Made by a program: the position numbers and the translations under genes. Of a stretch of 64,000 nucleotides of DNA, positions 42,746-54,597 are shown in pieces. The notes under the pieces are model-generated. The model saw only the letters and a program-made list of their open reading frames with translations, ran no database searches and had not been told where the DNA came from. The stretch is taken from contig OZ026847.1 in NCBI GenBank assembly GCA_964023205.1, positions 10,416,599 to 10,480,598 of the forward strand. The letters run 5' to 3'. Numbering within the stretch: the first letter of the stretch is position 1; every line of letters starts with the position of its first letter. This DNA is from Lutraria lutraria. Its lineage: Eukaryota; Mollusca; Bivalvia; Venerida; Mactridae.

Positions 42746-44508
42746 GCGACTCTGGACCGATTTTGATTTCCACTTTTTATGCGCCCTGATTATGGGATAT
42801 CAATATAAAAAACAAATTGCAAAAAAAAGATTCCTATCTTAACTTTAAATACCCACTGAAAATTATTTAGGTAGCCTTAGGGTTAATTACCACAAGGAAA
42901 TATTTTTTTAAGGACGGCCTAAGAACTATTTTGCTAAGCACACTTTTTTGTGAGATAACTAAGATACAATCCAACAGCAAATATTATCTTCCTAAGGATT
43001 TTGCTGTAACAAAATTTAGGGGTCAGTGCCACAATTAGGGTCAGGTATCCAAAGACAAGACTCATTTTTCGGCCTTATAACACTAGTTTGACTGCATATA
43101 GTCAAGATCATTTTTATCCATTAAGGATATAAAAATGAGCCATGTATCATTTAACCATCACAGCTAAGTGACATTTTATTACCTGGCAAACATTCCGGGC
43201 TGGTAATATTACTAGTCTTTCCATAACCCATTAATATACCAAACATCTGCCAATAAAAGTGTCCCCATAATTAATGCCCCACATTTTTGGGAAAATAAAA
43301 AAAAATCATCATAAATACCGGGTATATTTAAAAATAAACTTTAATGACTTTTCTCATGCCAAATACATAATCACATTTCATGAACTATTCATGAAGAATG
43401 CAAGAATAATTCAAGAAAAATTCCTGTTTTCATGAATTCCATTTGTCAAGGGTGTTGTTTATTAGGAGATATACAGTAACACACAGATACAGAATGACAG
43501 TCTATAAAAACATGGCCCATATTATAATTATATGTATCAAATCACATGGATGATATTTAATCAAGGCTGCAAAATCGTTTTTTACATACCTTGGCGATAT
43601 TTTGCGTTGAAATAATATTTTAAACTTGAAAATAGATCATTTCTTTTCATTTCAAAAACCAGGTCAGTACAAATGTAGTAATATGGTTCAAAGAAACCAC
43701 CCAAATCTCATTTAAAAATAAAACACTGATTAGGTAAAAAGGGGTATGTAGCACTAATGGTCTTAAATGTTTGAACTAAACAATTTAGCACTTTCTGAAA
43801 AGGAAAAAGTTATAACAGCCCCTAAGTCCTCACATTTCAATTTTAATTAACGAAAGTTTCAAATATTTTTAAATTTTCAGAGGAATGTTTACATCATTTT
43901 CCATGACAACTGATTTCAAAAAATATTCTCTTACATTTTCTAAGGGCATTCCCCTATCATTTTGCATTAACTTTACATTTTATCAACAAAGCCTTCATTT
44001 TTTACATTATAAATAACACATCAGGAGAATAATTATACTGCACACTTCATAAACATAAAAATACAGAGGCTTCAAATAACAAATAAAATCTTGCTTGCAG
44101 CAATTTCCATGAAATAGAGGCATCAGTTTACAATAATAATATGAAATAGATTAGATTCACTCAGGTGGAGAAAACTTTGTAACCCGTCTAGTCAAAATTT
44201 CTTCTTTTACAGTAAAACCAGTCAATCATACCATACAATAGTTATAAATAAATACCAGAATCAGGCCATCCTTAAATTATTACATTTAATTCTTGTGACA
44301 ATTATCCCTAACCACTACATTTTTGGGGGTAGGTATCATATTTGGTATGAAGTACCTCCTAGCTTATATATTTAATGGTTACTTGCAAAATATGTCTTAA
44401 TATATGCTAACCATACTCCTCAAGAACATCTGGGCCACTGACAGACATATTTTTTAAAAATTATTTTTCGAAATTGATATTTTCTGATATTGTAAACTAC
44501 AAAATTAT

Positions 44509-44890
44509 TAACCTGAGTAGAATTTTACTAGTTTTTACCAAATAACCTGAGTAGAATTTTACTAGTTTTTTACCAAATAACCTGAGTATAATTTTACTAG
44601 TTTTTTACCAAATAACCTGAGTATAATTTTACTAGTTTTTTACCAAATAACCTGAGTAGAATTTTACTAGTTTTGACCAAATAACCTGAGTGTAATTTAC
44701 TAGTTTTGACCAAATAACCTGAGTATAATTTACTAGTTTTGACCAAATAACCTGAGTAGAATTTTACTAGTTTTGACCAAATAACCTGAGTAGAATTTTA
44801 CTAGTTTTGACCAAATAACCTGAGTAGAATTTTACAAGTTTTAACAAAATAACCCTATGAATGTGATTTAACTAGTTTTAACCAAATAAA
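44509..44890. repeat. 35-bp minisatellite
   Basis: About eleven copies of 'aataacctgagtagaatttt' plus 'actagttttgaccaa', with length changes of one base in the T tract and gag(t/a)(g/a) variation. It contains repeated ACTAGT palindromes. The same word 'ttttactagttttgac' is echoed at 49071-49125. Confidence 0.95.
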
Positions 44891-47394
44891 CATTCAATTC
44901 ACAAAGACATTAATGTTCTATAGGTGGTCTTGATACATCAAAGTTTTACAGTTATGGATAAAAACTACTCAAGTGTCTATCTGTATATAAATATAAAGTA
45001 AGTCTGTTATCTCCCAGATGGTGTTTAAGAATCCATCTTATTCAAACATTAGATAAGAACATAGATAATGTATAAAACTGTATGTCCTAAAATCATATTA
45101 TAATTATCATCATATAAATTGTGTCAAAATTACAGTCAGCTAAATAGAAACTTTACCATCAATTTTTTTAATGTAGCCATGGCCCATGTGGGGCTTAGAT
45201 CTTATAAGTTGTTTGCTTATTCTTAAAAGTCAGCCACATTCCCCCTCCAAATGTATTTTTCCCAACTGAAAAAACAAACTCCCCTCCTATTATAGAAAAA
45301 AATCCCTTTTCTACAAATTTGCTGTTAAAATTCGCCCTTCAAAGGATCTAGGCCCATGCAAATCCACCAAAATATAGAGAGAGCCCTGCCATGGACTTGA
45401 CTCTCTGTTCAAGACCTCAATCTTTTTTCAGATCTAACACTTTGAGTGCTATATAAATTGCTCAGCCAATTGATTCTCTCAAGTCTCAACCAATGTAAAT
45501 ATAATAAAATAAAGACATAATAGCAGCAGCTTTAATGGTAAGACGGTGCCATGCATAATTCCACCTCAGTAAAATCTAGTGTGAGACTCAGAAGTAAATA
45601 AACTTTAGACCCGTCTCTGAATTCATACCAACCTTTCATTCTCAAGGTGTTTAACATGAAAAGGTTACTATAGCTGTTTAATGTTTAATTAGAAATTTGT
45701 ATGGTTAGAAAAAACTGTTTTATTTATAGCAACTAGTTTAATAACCTTAGACCCAGGTAAGCTAAAACACTGAATTTACTCAGAAAGATGGACGAGCCAC
45801 TCTGGACATACATACAAATATGCATCGACTACTTGTTTTACATGGCACCAACAACCAGCATCATTTGATTAGGTTCCCATAAACACAACTATTTTTTGTC
45901 AGGCCTAATTTCCATAAGAAACAATTAATTCATAACTTTAACCATGGTTGCCTTAGAAATAAATTACCTATGTAATAAGTTATTTCATCTTTTAATGATA
46001 CAATTTGAATGTCAAAGATGAACTAATGATTAATGGTATAACTAAAATAATAACTTACATTCATCATTAACACCTGTACAAATTAATAGGATTTTAATTG
46101 CAAGCATAATTAAGATGTCTGAATTAAGAAACTCATTTCCTTTTACCATAAAAACTGAATTTACATATATTTACATGATTGTAAATATCATAGATACTAA
46201 AAAACTTGATATAGTCCATAGAGTCTACAAAATAAAAATCAGGTCCTTAGGTGACCTTTAAATATCAACTAATTGAACACAGCTAGAACCACATCTTTCT
46301 TCATTTATACATGCATACTTCATTTTCTTTAATATATCTAAGAATTACCAAATTTACTAAATTTACCAATATGAGTACTTTCACCTCATTTTTACACCCA
46401 ATATTATAATACAGAATTTAAGAAAATTATATCAGATTAGTCAGACAAATATAATAAAGTCTTAGATGTAGCCCACTTTAAAATTATCAAATAAGACAGT
46501 TTAGATAGTATTTGACAATTTGATAGCATAAATATGACAATGGCTGATGTCTTATAACATAACTTAATATAGAAACAACTTACCAGAAAAAACTCTTTTA
46601 AAAGAAATTCTGAGTCTATTCCGTTCCATGTTAGAATTGTTAACATTAACAGGAGGCATCACACATTAATAATCCAATTTAAAAACATTCAACATTTAAC
46701 ACAGACAGTCTTTCAAGTACCCAAAGTACAACTTCTTTAGAAAGTAAACATACCCTTATAGGTATATAACCACAATCTGATATCTACAACTATACTATTA
46801 ACCAAATCGCTTGCGTATCTACCTAAGTGTTAACTGCTTATAGTAAGTATTCAGGACACCCGACAATCGATGATAAACGGGTATTTAAGGCGATTACTAT
46901 ATAAATGGATGATAGTGTGCAGTTAATGGTTTAAAATTAGCTAGTTCATACGTTCTTCAACAAAATAGGTGGGGTTAACTTAATTTATGTAATTTTTATC
47001 TATGGTCTTGAACAGTTTTTCTATTCTTCAACAAAGTTATCCGGGTAGAGTTCATTAATTTCATTTATCCATAGTTTAAAGACATCTAGATCTTCCATTT
47101 TGCAACCATATGGTTGAGGTAAAATTAATTTATACAAAGTTTTAATTCTTTCTTCAACAAAGAGGGTGCTGATGATTTCTTGAATCAGTTGCTATTGATA
47201 CCATCAGATCAGACCCAGTGTGTCCTTCTCATGGAAAAATTCACAGTCATATCCTTCAAGTGGAATTGTACTTCTTGTTAAAAAAATTTGTTTTTAGTCC
47301 ATAATTTTATAATATTACATAATACTACTTGCTATACATTTGAAAAAGAATCCAAAAAAATTTTCGCTAGAAGGGAAATTTCAAGCACTTGTAA

Positions 47395-47610
47395 CACAGT
47401 GATCCAGGTTTGAATCCTGGTTGCATGGTATATCTTCTATGAAAATTTGACATAAAGGTTAATTTTCCTCCACATGAGAAGTTGCCAGCTCCTAATGGAA
47501 GGGTCAGAGTAAACACTGGTTAGAACACAGTCCATGCAAACTAGTTAGGTGAACAGGCTACATTTAAAAATATCATTGAAAAAACAGCATTAAACCCACT
47601 GAAATAAAAG
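47395..47610 (+). repeat. SINE family A, plus-strand copy
   Basis: Head with the B-box 'ggtttgaatcctggttg', then 'tttcctccacatgagaagtt', 'gccagctcctaatggaaggg', 'ctggttagaacacagtccat', 'aaatatcattgaaaaaacag', ending 'cattaaacccactgaaat'. It gives the sense orientation of the family: a tRNA-like head followed by a unique body and a short A-rich tail. RNA polymerase III promoter boxes would lie in the head. Confidence 0.85.
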
Positions 47611-49070
47611 GAAGAGTAATTCAAAGCAAAATTGGTAAATAAACATGTTAAACAGGGATATCAAGGGAGCTGAAGCTTTCCTTTGGCCCTTATTTTATTA
47701 AACAAGTGCCCTTCAATCACAGTTTGATAAGCAAGTAATAATCATACTAAGGCCTAATTTTTTATCTGATTAATGGGCAAGGATTACACTTAATTACTTT
47801 ACAACCATACAGATAACATAATAAGTAGACTAAATACAAACAAAATTCGAGTGTGGGACATTTGTCCCCCAATGTTTATTTTTCAAGTATTTTTTAAACA
47901 AATGTAACACAATTTATAACGTTTTTTTTGGGGGGGGGGATGTCCACTTGAAAACTTAAAGCATTGGGGGGGGGGGTTATTCTCGTCTTATGAGAGTCCA
48001 ATCGAACCGGCCTGCTGAGTGACATGTGCTACTATACGACAGTTTGAATCAATGACTCACTCCTGTTGTTTTTGTGGTATGTCATTTTTTAAGGTAGATT
48101 ATTATCGTGTTAACAGTTATGACAGCTGGTGTAAAGGTGTGGTAATTATTAGGTATTTATATGGACTTCACAATTGTCTGTTTATCTCATTTTATCGTTG
48201 CAAAAAATGTTGATGCAAATTTCGTTTTAATTTGTGTTCAGGTGAGACTTAATGTCATTGATAAGTAATATCTTGTTGATAGGTGTCATAGTGCATCAAA
48301 TGATGTCAAACACCATTAAATTGTATCAAGTTCCATCAAACACCATTGAATGGTGTCAAATATCAAATTGTGGAAAAATATCACATTTTCTTATTTTTAT
48401 GTAATTGTTTGTTTTTTGTCCACATTTTTCCTGACTTCTTATTTATTCAAATCAGTGTTATAAACGGCCACATTTTTCACCACTTTTTCCAAAATTTTCC
48501 TCTTGCATGTTTAACTTATTTGCAGTTTTGATGTGATTTTTAGTATTTTCCCCTAGTTTAATGCACCCTGAACATTATACCAAAAGTACATACTATTAAC
48601 CTAACATTTTTATGTTATCAGGAAAAATCTCATGGGCAACAGAAAAATCAAATTTTATTTTTTGAATTCCCTCAAAATATCAACCTTAATCTGACACCAT
48701 AATTTTTCCCCATTTTTTTCATTAAACTCAACTTACATGACTGGACAACCAAATCATTTACGATTTATTCATTTTATAAACTATTTAACATTCTTGTCCA
48801 AATCTTCCTATACAATACAGTTTAGGTTATCTTATACAAATCTATAGCCAGACCATCTACAGCCATAATGGATGTTAAGTTAATTGGCCAGCGATGTCAT
48901 AGCCTATAGACTTAGTAGAGATTTATAGATCTAGTGTTATAACTTTTCGTTGACTTACAGGCCATGAAATGAATAGTCAATTTAGAGAAATGGAAATTTA
49001 ATTGGTACGAAATATTTTACATCAAGTGCTCTCCTTTTGAACCTCCTAGTACATTGAGAATGACAGGCAT

Positions 49071-49125
49071 TTGACTAGTTTTGACTGGCATTTGACTAGT
49101 TCTGACTGTCATTTGACTAGTTTTA
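49071..49125. repeat. Short 26-bp triplication
   Basis: Three units of 'atttgactagttttgactgg' type with single-base changes. Confidence 0.7.
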
Positions 49126-49370
49126 TAAAGTCTGTATTCTGATCATTGTTGCTGACTAAAAATGCATGATTAAAATCATCTTTCATCAAAATTAACTAGA
49201 AAAAGTGAAAGCCAAAATACGAGATTTTAACACAGAGAAAGATCTTTAGATTTAGAACTTCCATGATGCTAGTATCTTCATAGTGAAAAATCTGTTTCAA
49301 AATTGTGAAGCATGAGCATTTTCTGTATTAGAAAGATGTAGATCCACCCTTTGGTAAACTCTCTGGACAG

Positions 49371-49460
49371 CTTCTTTCAGGACCTGGGTTTGATTCAAAC
49401 TCACAGCAATGAAGCCCTACATATTACTAGACTGATATTAACCACTCAACTAAGGATGCC
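49371..49460 (+). repeat. SINE C-like fragment
   Basis: 'ggacctgggtttgattcaaa', 'ctcacagcaatgaagccct' and 'tattaaccactcaactaagg' resemble the tRNA-like head of SINE family C in the reverse sense. The ends cannot be placed. Confidence 0.4.
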
Positions 49461-49567
49461 CCATCAAAGTGGCAATATACATTTTCAAATCATTACCAAA
49501 AAAAAACTGATTTTCCAGTGATCTTATCAACAATACAATCTTATAACAAGTATGTTTGATTGGCAGT

Positions 49568-49787
49568 TAAGTTAAGTTTAAACTTATTTATTTTACATCG
49601 ATTGTAGAGCAAGTTCTTACAACTTATATTAACTACTCTCGATGACTGCTTCCTGGATTCTGACCAGTACTCGTGCCGAAAGAAGGTATTGTGAAAGTTC
49701 CGGTCAAATTCCGCTACTGACGAGATTCGAACCCGCAACCTCTGGGTTAGGAGTCCGGCGCTCTACCCTTACACCACTGTTCCTCCA
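49568..49787 (-). repeat. tRNA-derived SINE with a well-kept tRNA-like head
   Basis: The minus strand reads 'gaggaacagtggtgtaaggg' and 'tagagcgccggactcctaac' (A-box region), then 'gcgggttcgaatctcgtc' (B-box). An anticodon-loop-like CTCCTAA suggests descent from a tRNA-Arg(CCT)-like sequence, but the anticodon stem does not pair well, so it is not a working tRNA. The body ends '...gatgtaaaataaataag', a short A-rich tail. Confidence 0.8.
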
Positions 49788-49840
49788 CATATGTATCATG
49801 TATGTGATGATATTTATTCCATAAGACATAAACATTATAT

Positions 49841-49981
49841 AAATATCACATCCCACATAGGGTGATAGAACGTAATGTTCATCCGAGACAAGTAATGTCG
49901 ACCGAGGCGTTAGCCGAGGTTGACATTACTTTGTCAAGGGTGAACATTACGTTCTATCACCCTATGTGGGATGTGATATTT
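49841..49981. mobile_element. 141-bp hairpin element with perfect 41-bp arms
   Basis: Left arm 49841-49881 (aaatatcacatcccacatag...) and right arm 49941-49981 are exact reverse complements over 41 bases. Pairing continues inward ('gacaagtaatgtcgacc' with 'ggttgacattactttgtc') down to a GC-rich loop, 'gaggcgttagccga'. It looks like a foldback transposon or MITE, or part of a larger element with 49982-50366. Confidence 0.85.
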
Positions 49982-50366
49982 ATTTTATTATACCGAACAA
50001 AACAATAATTAAGAAAGACAAGAATGCAACAAACATGCTAACAATTATATGGTTCTTTTCGTACTGGTTGAGTCAAAATACCAAGTCTTCTTCAGAGATC
50101 GAAACAAAGCATAGTTATTTTCGCTGTCAAATTATCTTCTGGTAAACGGGATGTCAAATTATGAGTGGATTTTGATAATCGCCCATACAAACGAACAGAT
50201 TGACTAAAACACGGCACCCGTTAATAATCGCGTCAGCGCGTGAGGGCAGTTTCGTTATGGCAAGCGGGCCGAAATGTAATGTCACAGGGTAACATTACGG
50301 ATTGTCACCCTCTGACGTCACATGAGGCTATAGAGTAAATAAGTCACGTGAGGTATAATAAAATGT
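49982..50366. mobile_element. Possible second element bounded by 'tttattatacc'
   Basis: 'tttattatacc' at 49984-49994 and 'ggtataataaa' at 50352-50362 are inverted copies. The interior near 50265-50320 reuses words of the adjacent hairpin ('gtaatgtcacagggtaacat', 'ggattgtcaccctctgacg'). It may be one composite element with 49841-49981. No ORF. Confidence 0.5.
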
Positions 50367-50378
50367 AAACAACGTTAC

Positions 50379-50436
50379 CTGAGGATGTTTCCAACATGCT
50401 CGACACATTCTTCCTTCTAAGACTTCCACAAAACAT
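50379..50436 (-). CDS. Candidate N-terminal coding exon of the Ack-like kinase
   Basis: Read on the minus strand, an ATG at 50436-50434 opens 19 codons plus one base, ending at a donor-like CAG|GTAACG (last exon base 50379). An in-frame TAA lies 12 bases before the ATG, and the -3 base is G. The next exon (39552-39658) begins in phase 1 with an open frame (GA GAG TCC ...), so the single left-over base completes a Gly codon and the frame continues into the SAM domain. The encoded peptide begins MFCGSLRRKN, is basic, and ends with Ser-rich residues; a second in-frame ATG is at 50397. This would make the first intron about 10.7 kb. Phase agreement alone has a one-in-three chance, and no homology is recognised, so it is only a candidate. 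Confidence 0.45.
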
Positions 50437-53400
50437 TACAATATCTTAGCTTAATGGTCCATGTACAAGAGTGACTAGGAATATCAACAAAGGTTACACA
50501 CAAATAAATCCGCCATCCAGCAATTAAAGAAATTCTTATCCTTGCATTGTCCTTTCTTCCAAAGATTTAACATCCGTATTAGTTCAACACTTGCTTCAGA
50601 GTATTATCTAGCTATTGAAGTTAAATAATATGATTCATTCCAATACAACAATGTAATAGATCAAAACTTCAATGCAGTAATTTGAATAATTAATAAATAA
50701 AACCTGAAGATTTTAATTAGCACCCTGATATAAGCATATGGAATCTAAATATGTGTAGAATCCATTAATTTAAGGGTTGGTGAAAAAGTATTGTATCCTC
50801 ATTTTGATATTAAAACAGTTACATCACTTTTGTACCAACCCTCAAGGTAATTATCATTAATTATATTCCAATTGTAAGGTTTTAACATTAATCAAAGCTC
50901 TTAATCAAGTAAGATGACACCCATTTATTTACTAATAAAACTTCTATCAAAATAATCTACTCAACATGTTAACAGTATAACATATCCAAGTAAATATCAA
51001 TAAAACCTTGTTATATTTTCATTGCCACACTACCAGAAAGATGACAGCCTTAATTGGATAAAATTTATGTCCCTTTTCCAATAATTGAAGAATATACTTA
51101 ACAGTGCATCAACCCGACCACAATTTTCATCCTAGGATCATTAAACCAACTAAATAGGTACAAATAAAATGTAATATACAGTCTATTACATGAAATAAAT
51201 GTTACAATGTACACAAGCACACTTAAAATTGAAATTCAGACTACTATAATTAATCTACAAAGGTAGAAACTTAACTCCAATTCCATTTGTAACAATTAGA
51301 TTTCCAAGGTAAAGAAAATCAATCATATTATATTTCAGAGCTTAAAGAGAATCCCTAATTCAATAACTTGTCGACTCAAAAAGTACTTCTGTTGCAATAA
51401 ATATTTACATAGGTTTGAATGTATAATGAAGTCAGTAATATCCACTTTTAAAACTTAAGTGTAATGACAAATCCATTCACTGCTGCAAATCAAAGCCTCA
51501 ATGTAACAGTCAATTAATATTCAATTAAAGGTAAAAAATAATATAAAAAGAATTCAACTAATGTAAAAATAATTCCATTTATTGATGCAATTCCAACCCC
51601 TCTGTAACAGTTAATGTATTCAATTAATGACAAAAATATTATAATAAAAAATAATAGTAAACACAAACTTTAAAATTCAAGGGTTTTTAAATGAGAAATC
51701 CACTCAATGAAGCAAGTCCACTGAGAACATATAGCCATTGAAAGATCACAACTTATTAAGAGTCAAGAATATAGAACTTTAAAACAATAAATTCCTCATC
51801 AAACTTGGCAGTCACTTTTTATCATACATAATGATTTATAACAACAGTCAATGGTGCTTGAACTGTTGTTATTTAAACAATGTAAGTACCAAAAATGTAT
51901 ATAAAACTGAAAAATTATGACCACTTCAGGGTTTTTGTGCAAACAACCTGAAAGATACATATATTTCAAACAAGGGGTTAATTTATGTACAAATTGCTAG
52001 CACATATTTAAATACATAGATTGTATGATCACCAAAAAAGCATTAAAAATGCATTTTACAACAAAAAATGAAATTTTCACATAATTTCATCCAATTTAAA
52101 TGTAGGTAAAAATCCTTTGATGTTCATAATTCCAACAAATTTTCGTTCATGTTGCATTCACACCATGTATGTAAATATACACTAAAGATACAATTTACAC
52201 CTCAAATATTCAGATTTAATTATTGCATGGTCTATTCACTTTATTTTGATATTCTGTAATGTTAATACAGTATTAATAGTCACAAAATGTATACATATAC
52301 ATTGTAATCATCTAAAACACTCATGCTAATAGTCTGACAGTCAGACCACAGTCCACAAGCAAACAATTTGATGAGGTTTGGTAAAGTTTAGATAATCACT
52401 AGCGCTCATATCAGTAAAATTCATTAAATTTATACTGAAGGGTTAATAAATCACTATAAACAAATTTTGCATTTTATGTAACTATTTGCTGAATTCTTCT
52501 TTCTTTTCCTAATCAGTAATTTCTACAAACAACAAAGAACTTAACCCTTAATGAATATCCTAACTTCCATCATACACAACCCACTTAAATTAGACACCAT
52601 TTAAACAAATCCAGATGAAAATGAATTCAAAAATTTTCACTAAATGTCAAACCATAAAGTTCTAAAAGTCTGCATGAATGGCACAACACAGTGACATGTT
52701 GAACATGTTCATTAAGTGCTCAAATTCCCTCCCCAGGAATTTAGTTTACAATGAAACAAGCAAATCCCTGAAGCCTACAAATGCAACTGAACCAGAGATT
52801 AGCGATGACAATAATGGAGGTGACACTTAAGGTGAAACAAGTAAATGAATGACAATAACACTACAGCCACAAAGCACCTGATGAAGCAGCTGTGCTTGAA
52901 CTTTTGGTCCAGTCCTTGATGCAAACATCATACTTGTAACAATCACACAGAAATCAAGTCTTTCATTAAAACTAATCTGAATCATTCAATGTTTTCAACA
53001 TTGCTTTATGCATATTCAGTCATGTGATATTATTTTAAATTCAATTTTCGCATTTTTCTACACTTTTAGGAGCTATAAAGCCTGACAATGCTAGATATTG
53101 TAATATATCACCATGCACCAAATTGTTACAAACAATCATGCCAATTTTGTTCAACCTATTTGAAGAGTTAATATAGTTACTTATGGTACAATTTAACATA
53201 CTCTGATATGTATTGCAACCAGGTTGCAATGGCAATTGATCAGAGCAGACAAATATGGAACATCAGCATAAGAAAGCATTCTTGAAATAGACCAATTGGA
53301 CAGACACAAGAACTATTTCTTCTGGCTCTTAACTCTTTATCTGCCCTCCATATACATGGTACCCTGTTTCACTAAAATGACCTCCATGATCACCCGCAAA

Positions 53401-53449
53401 ATTATCACACCACAGTAAGTTTGTTGACCTTGACTGGTGACCAATTGTC

Positions 53450-53530
53450 ATATTGCCTCTAGTCCCTGGTCCAAAGGCAACAGGTTTGAATCATGGTCAG
53501 AGCAGGACAGAATTTATCACAGCTTGTAAA
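53450..53530 (+). repeat. tRNA-like SINE head fragment
   Basis: 'ctggtccaaaggcaacaggt' followed by 'ttgaatcatggtcagagcag' has the form of a B-box-containing tRNA-like head. It is short and decayed, and no family could be assigned. Confidence 0.35.
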
Positions 53531-54423
53531 TAACCCAGGAAACATCTATCTTCTTCAGAGCAATTATATTTAAGCTGTTTTACAAACAACAAATAGTAAA
53601 CCATATACTAAAGAAAATACTTCCCCTTTCTCTACAATTTACTACAGAATTCAGATGAAACTTTAAACTAAAATAATACAGCAGTTTAACACAGCATTCA
53701 GTATCATCATGTTACATGACAGCTGCAGGGTGCATTCAATGATACAAACTCTATTTTACAGTTCACTAATCCATTTTTACAGACAATTAAAACAGCTGGT
53801 GGACGTGGGGGGTTTCCTTGAAACTAAAATTAGGATTGCAGCACTTTGATGATCATAATAACCTCAACATGAGTTCTCACATTTCAGAGGGTTTTTGAAT
53901 TATACTACATGTATATAGAACTGTCACCTTAATTTTGTGTGACATATTTAATTACCATCTTTAATAGCAAGTCAATATGTATGTTTTATTTTGAACAGAA
54001 CAGAAACTTTATCAACTTGTACAATATGTACATTGTTTTATTGCCGAATACTGGTCAAGCCATTACAAACTGCATGGAAACCAGGTTACATAGGCTAGAT
54101 TCATGGCTGAAACAAAGAACTTGCAGTGATATGCCAGGAACCAGGCAGCTATAAAATGACAGGCATTGTAAGCCAGTTACCAATTATAAAATGCCAGGTA
54201 CCAGGAAGTTAAACCCTGTTCGCTGCATTATGCCTCAGGAACCAGGCAGGAATAAAATAAATGTCAGTAATTGTCTTCGAGTTTGAGTGAGTTATATCTC
54301 AATATTGTCATCATGAACACAGTTTTGAATTCAAAGGATAACATGGCTGTGATCCAAAGGTTTATAATGTTAATCACACATTTATATGATTTATTGACAA
54401 TAGATCATTACAATTAACCTTTG

Positions 54424-54597
54424 CAGGGTTCTCAATAACAGCAGGCTGCAGGCCAATTTAGATGCTTAGAAATGTGTTTGGGCCGGTAAGGAATCTCAAA
54501 AGTTTATAAAATATTGCTAGAAAATGCTTGGAACCCCCTAGCAGACCTGGTAGTCTAGCTTTTGGGCCTGTTTGCCACAAATTTATTGAGAACCCTG
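54424..54597 (+). mobile_element. MITE with CAGGGTTCTCAATAA ends, copy 3 of 3
   Basis: Perfect 15-bp terminal inverted repeats, and 'ctttg' on both sides (54419-54423 and 54598-54602). Interior 'gcaggctgcaggccaattta', 'atctcaaaagtttataaaat' and 'tagtctagcttttgggcctg' match copies 1 and 2. Two short open frames that overlap it are incidental. Confidence 0.9.

Larger units (their letters stand above)
39659..50378 (-). other. Probable first coding intron (about 10.7 kb)
   Basis: This holds only if the candidate exon at 50379-50436 is real; otherwise it is upstream or intronic sequence of unknown extent. It contains dispersed element D (39915-40020), a CTGAAT-rich tract (41420-41935), a G-run hairpin element (42640-42745), a 35-bp minisatellite (44509-44890), a SINE A (47395-47610), a tRNA-like SINE (49568-49787) and a large hairpin (49841-49981). 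The stretches 42800-44500 and 45000-47380 show AT-rich sequence and nothing else. Confidence 0.45.

Noticed and set aside
49700..49787. Possible functional tRNA-Arg(CCT) gene on the minus strand
   Set aside because: The A and B boxes are good, but the anticodon stem does not pair and a SINE body follows directly, so it is a SINE head.
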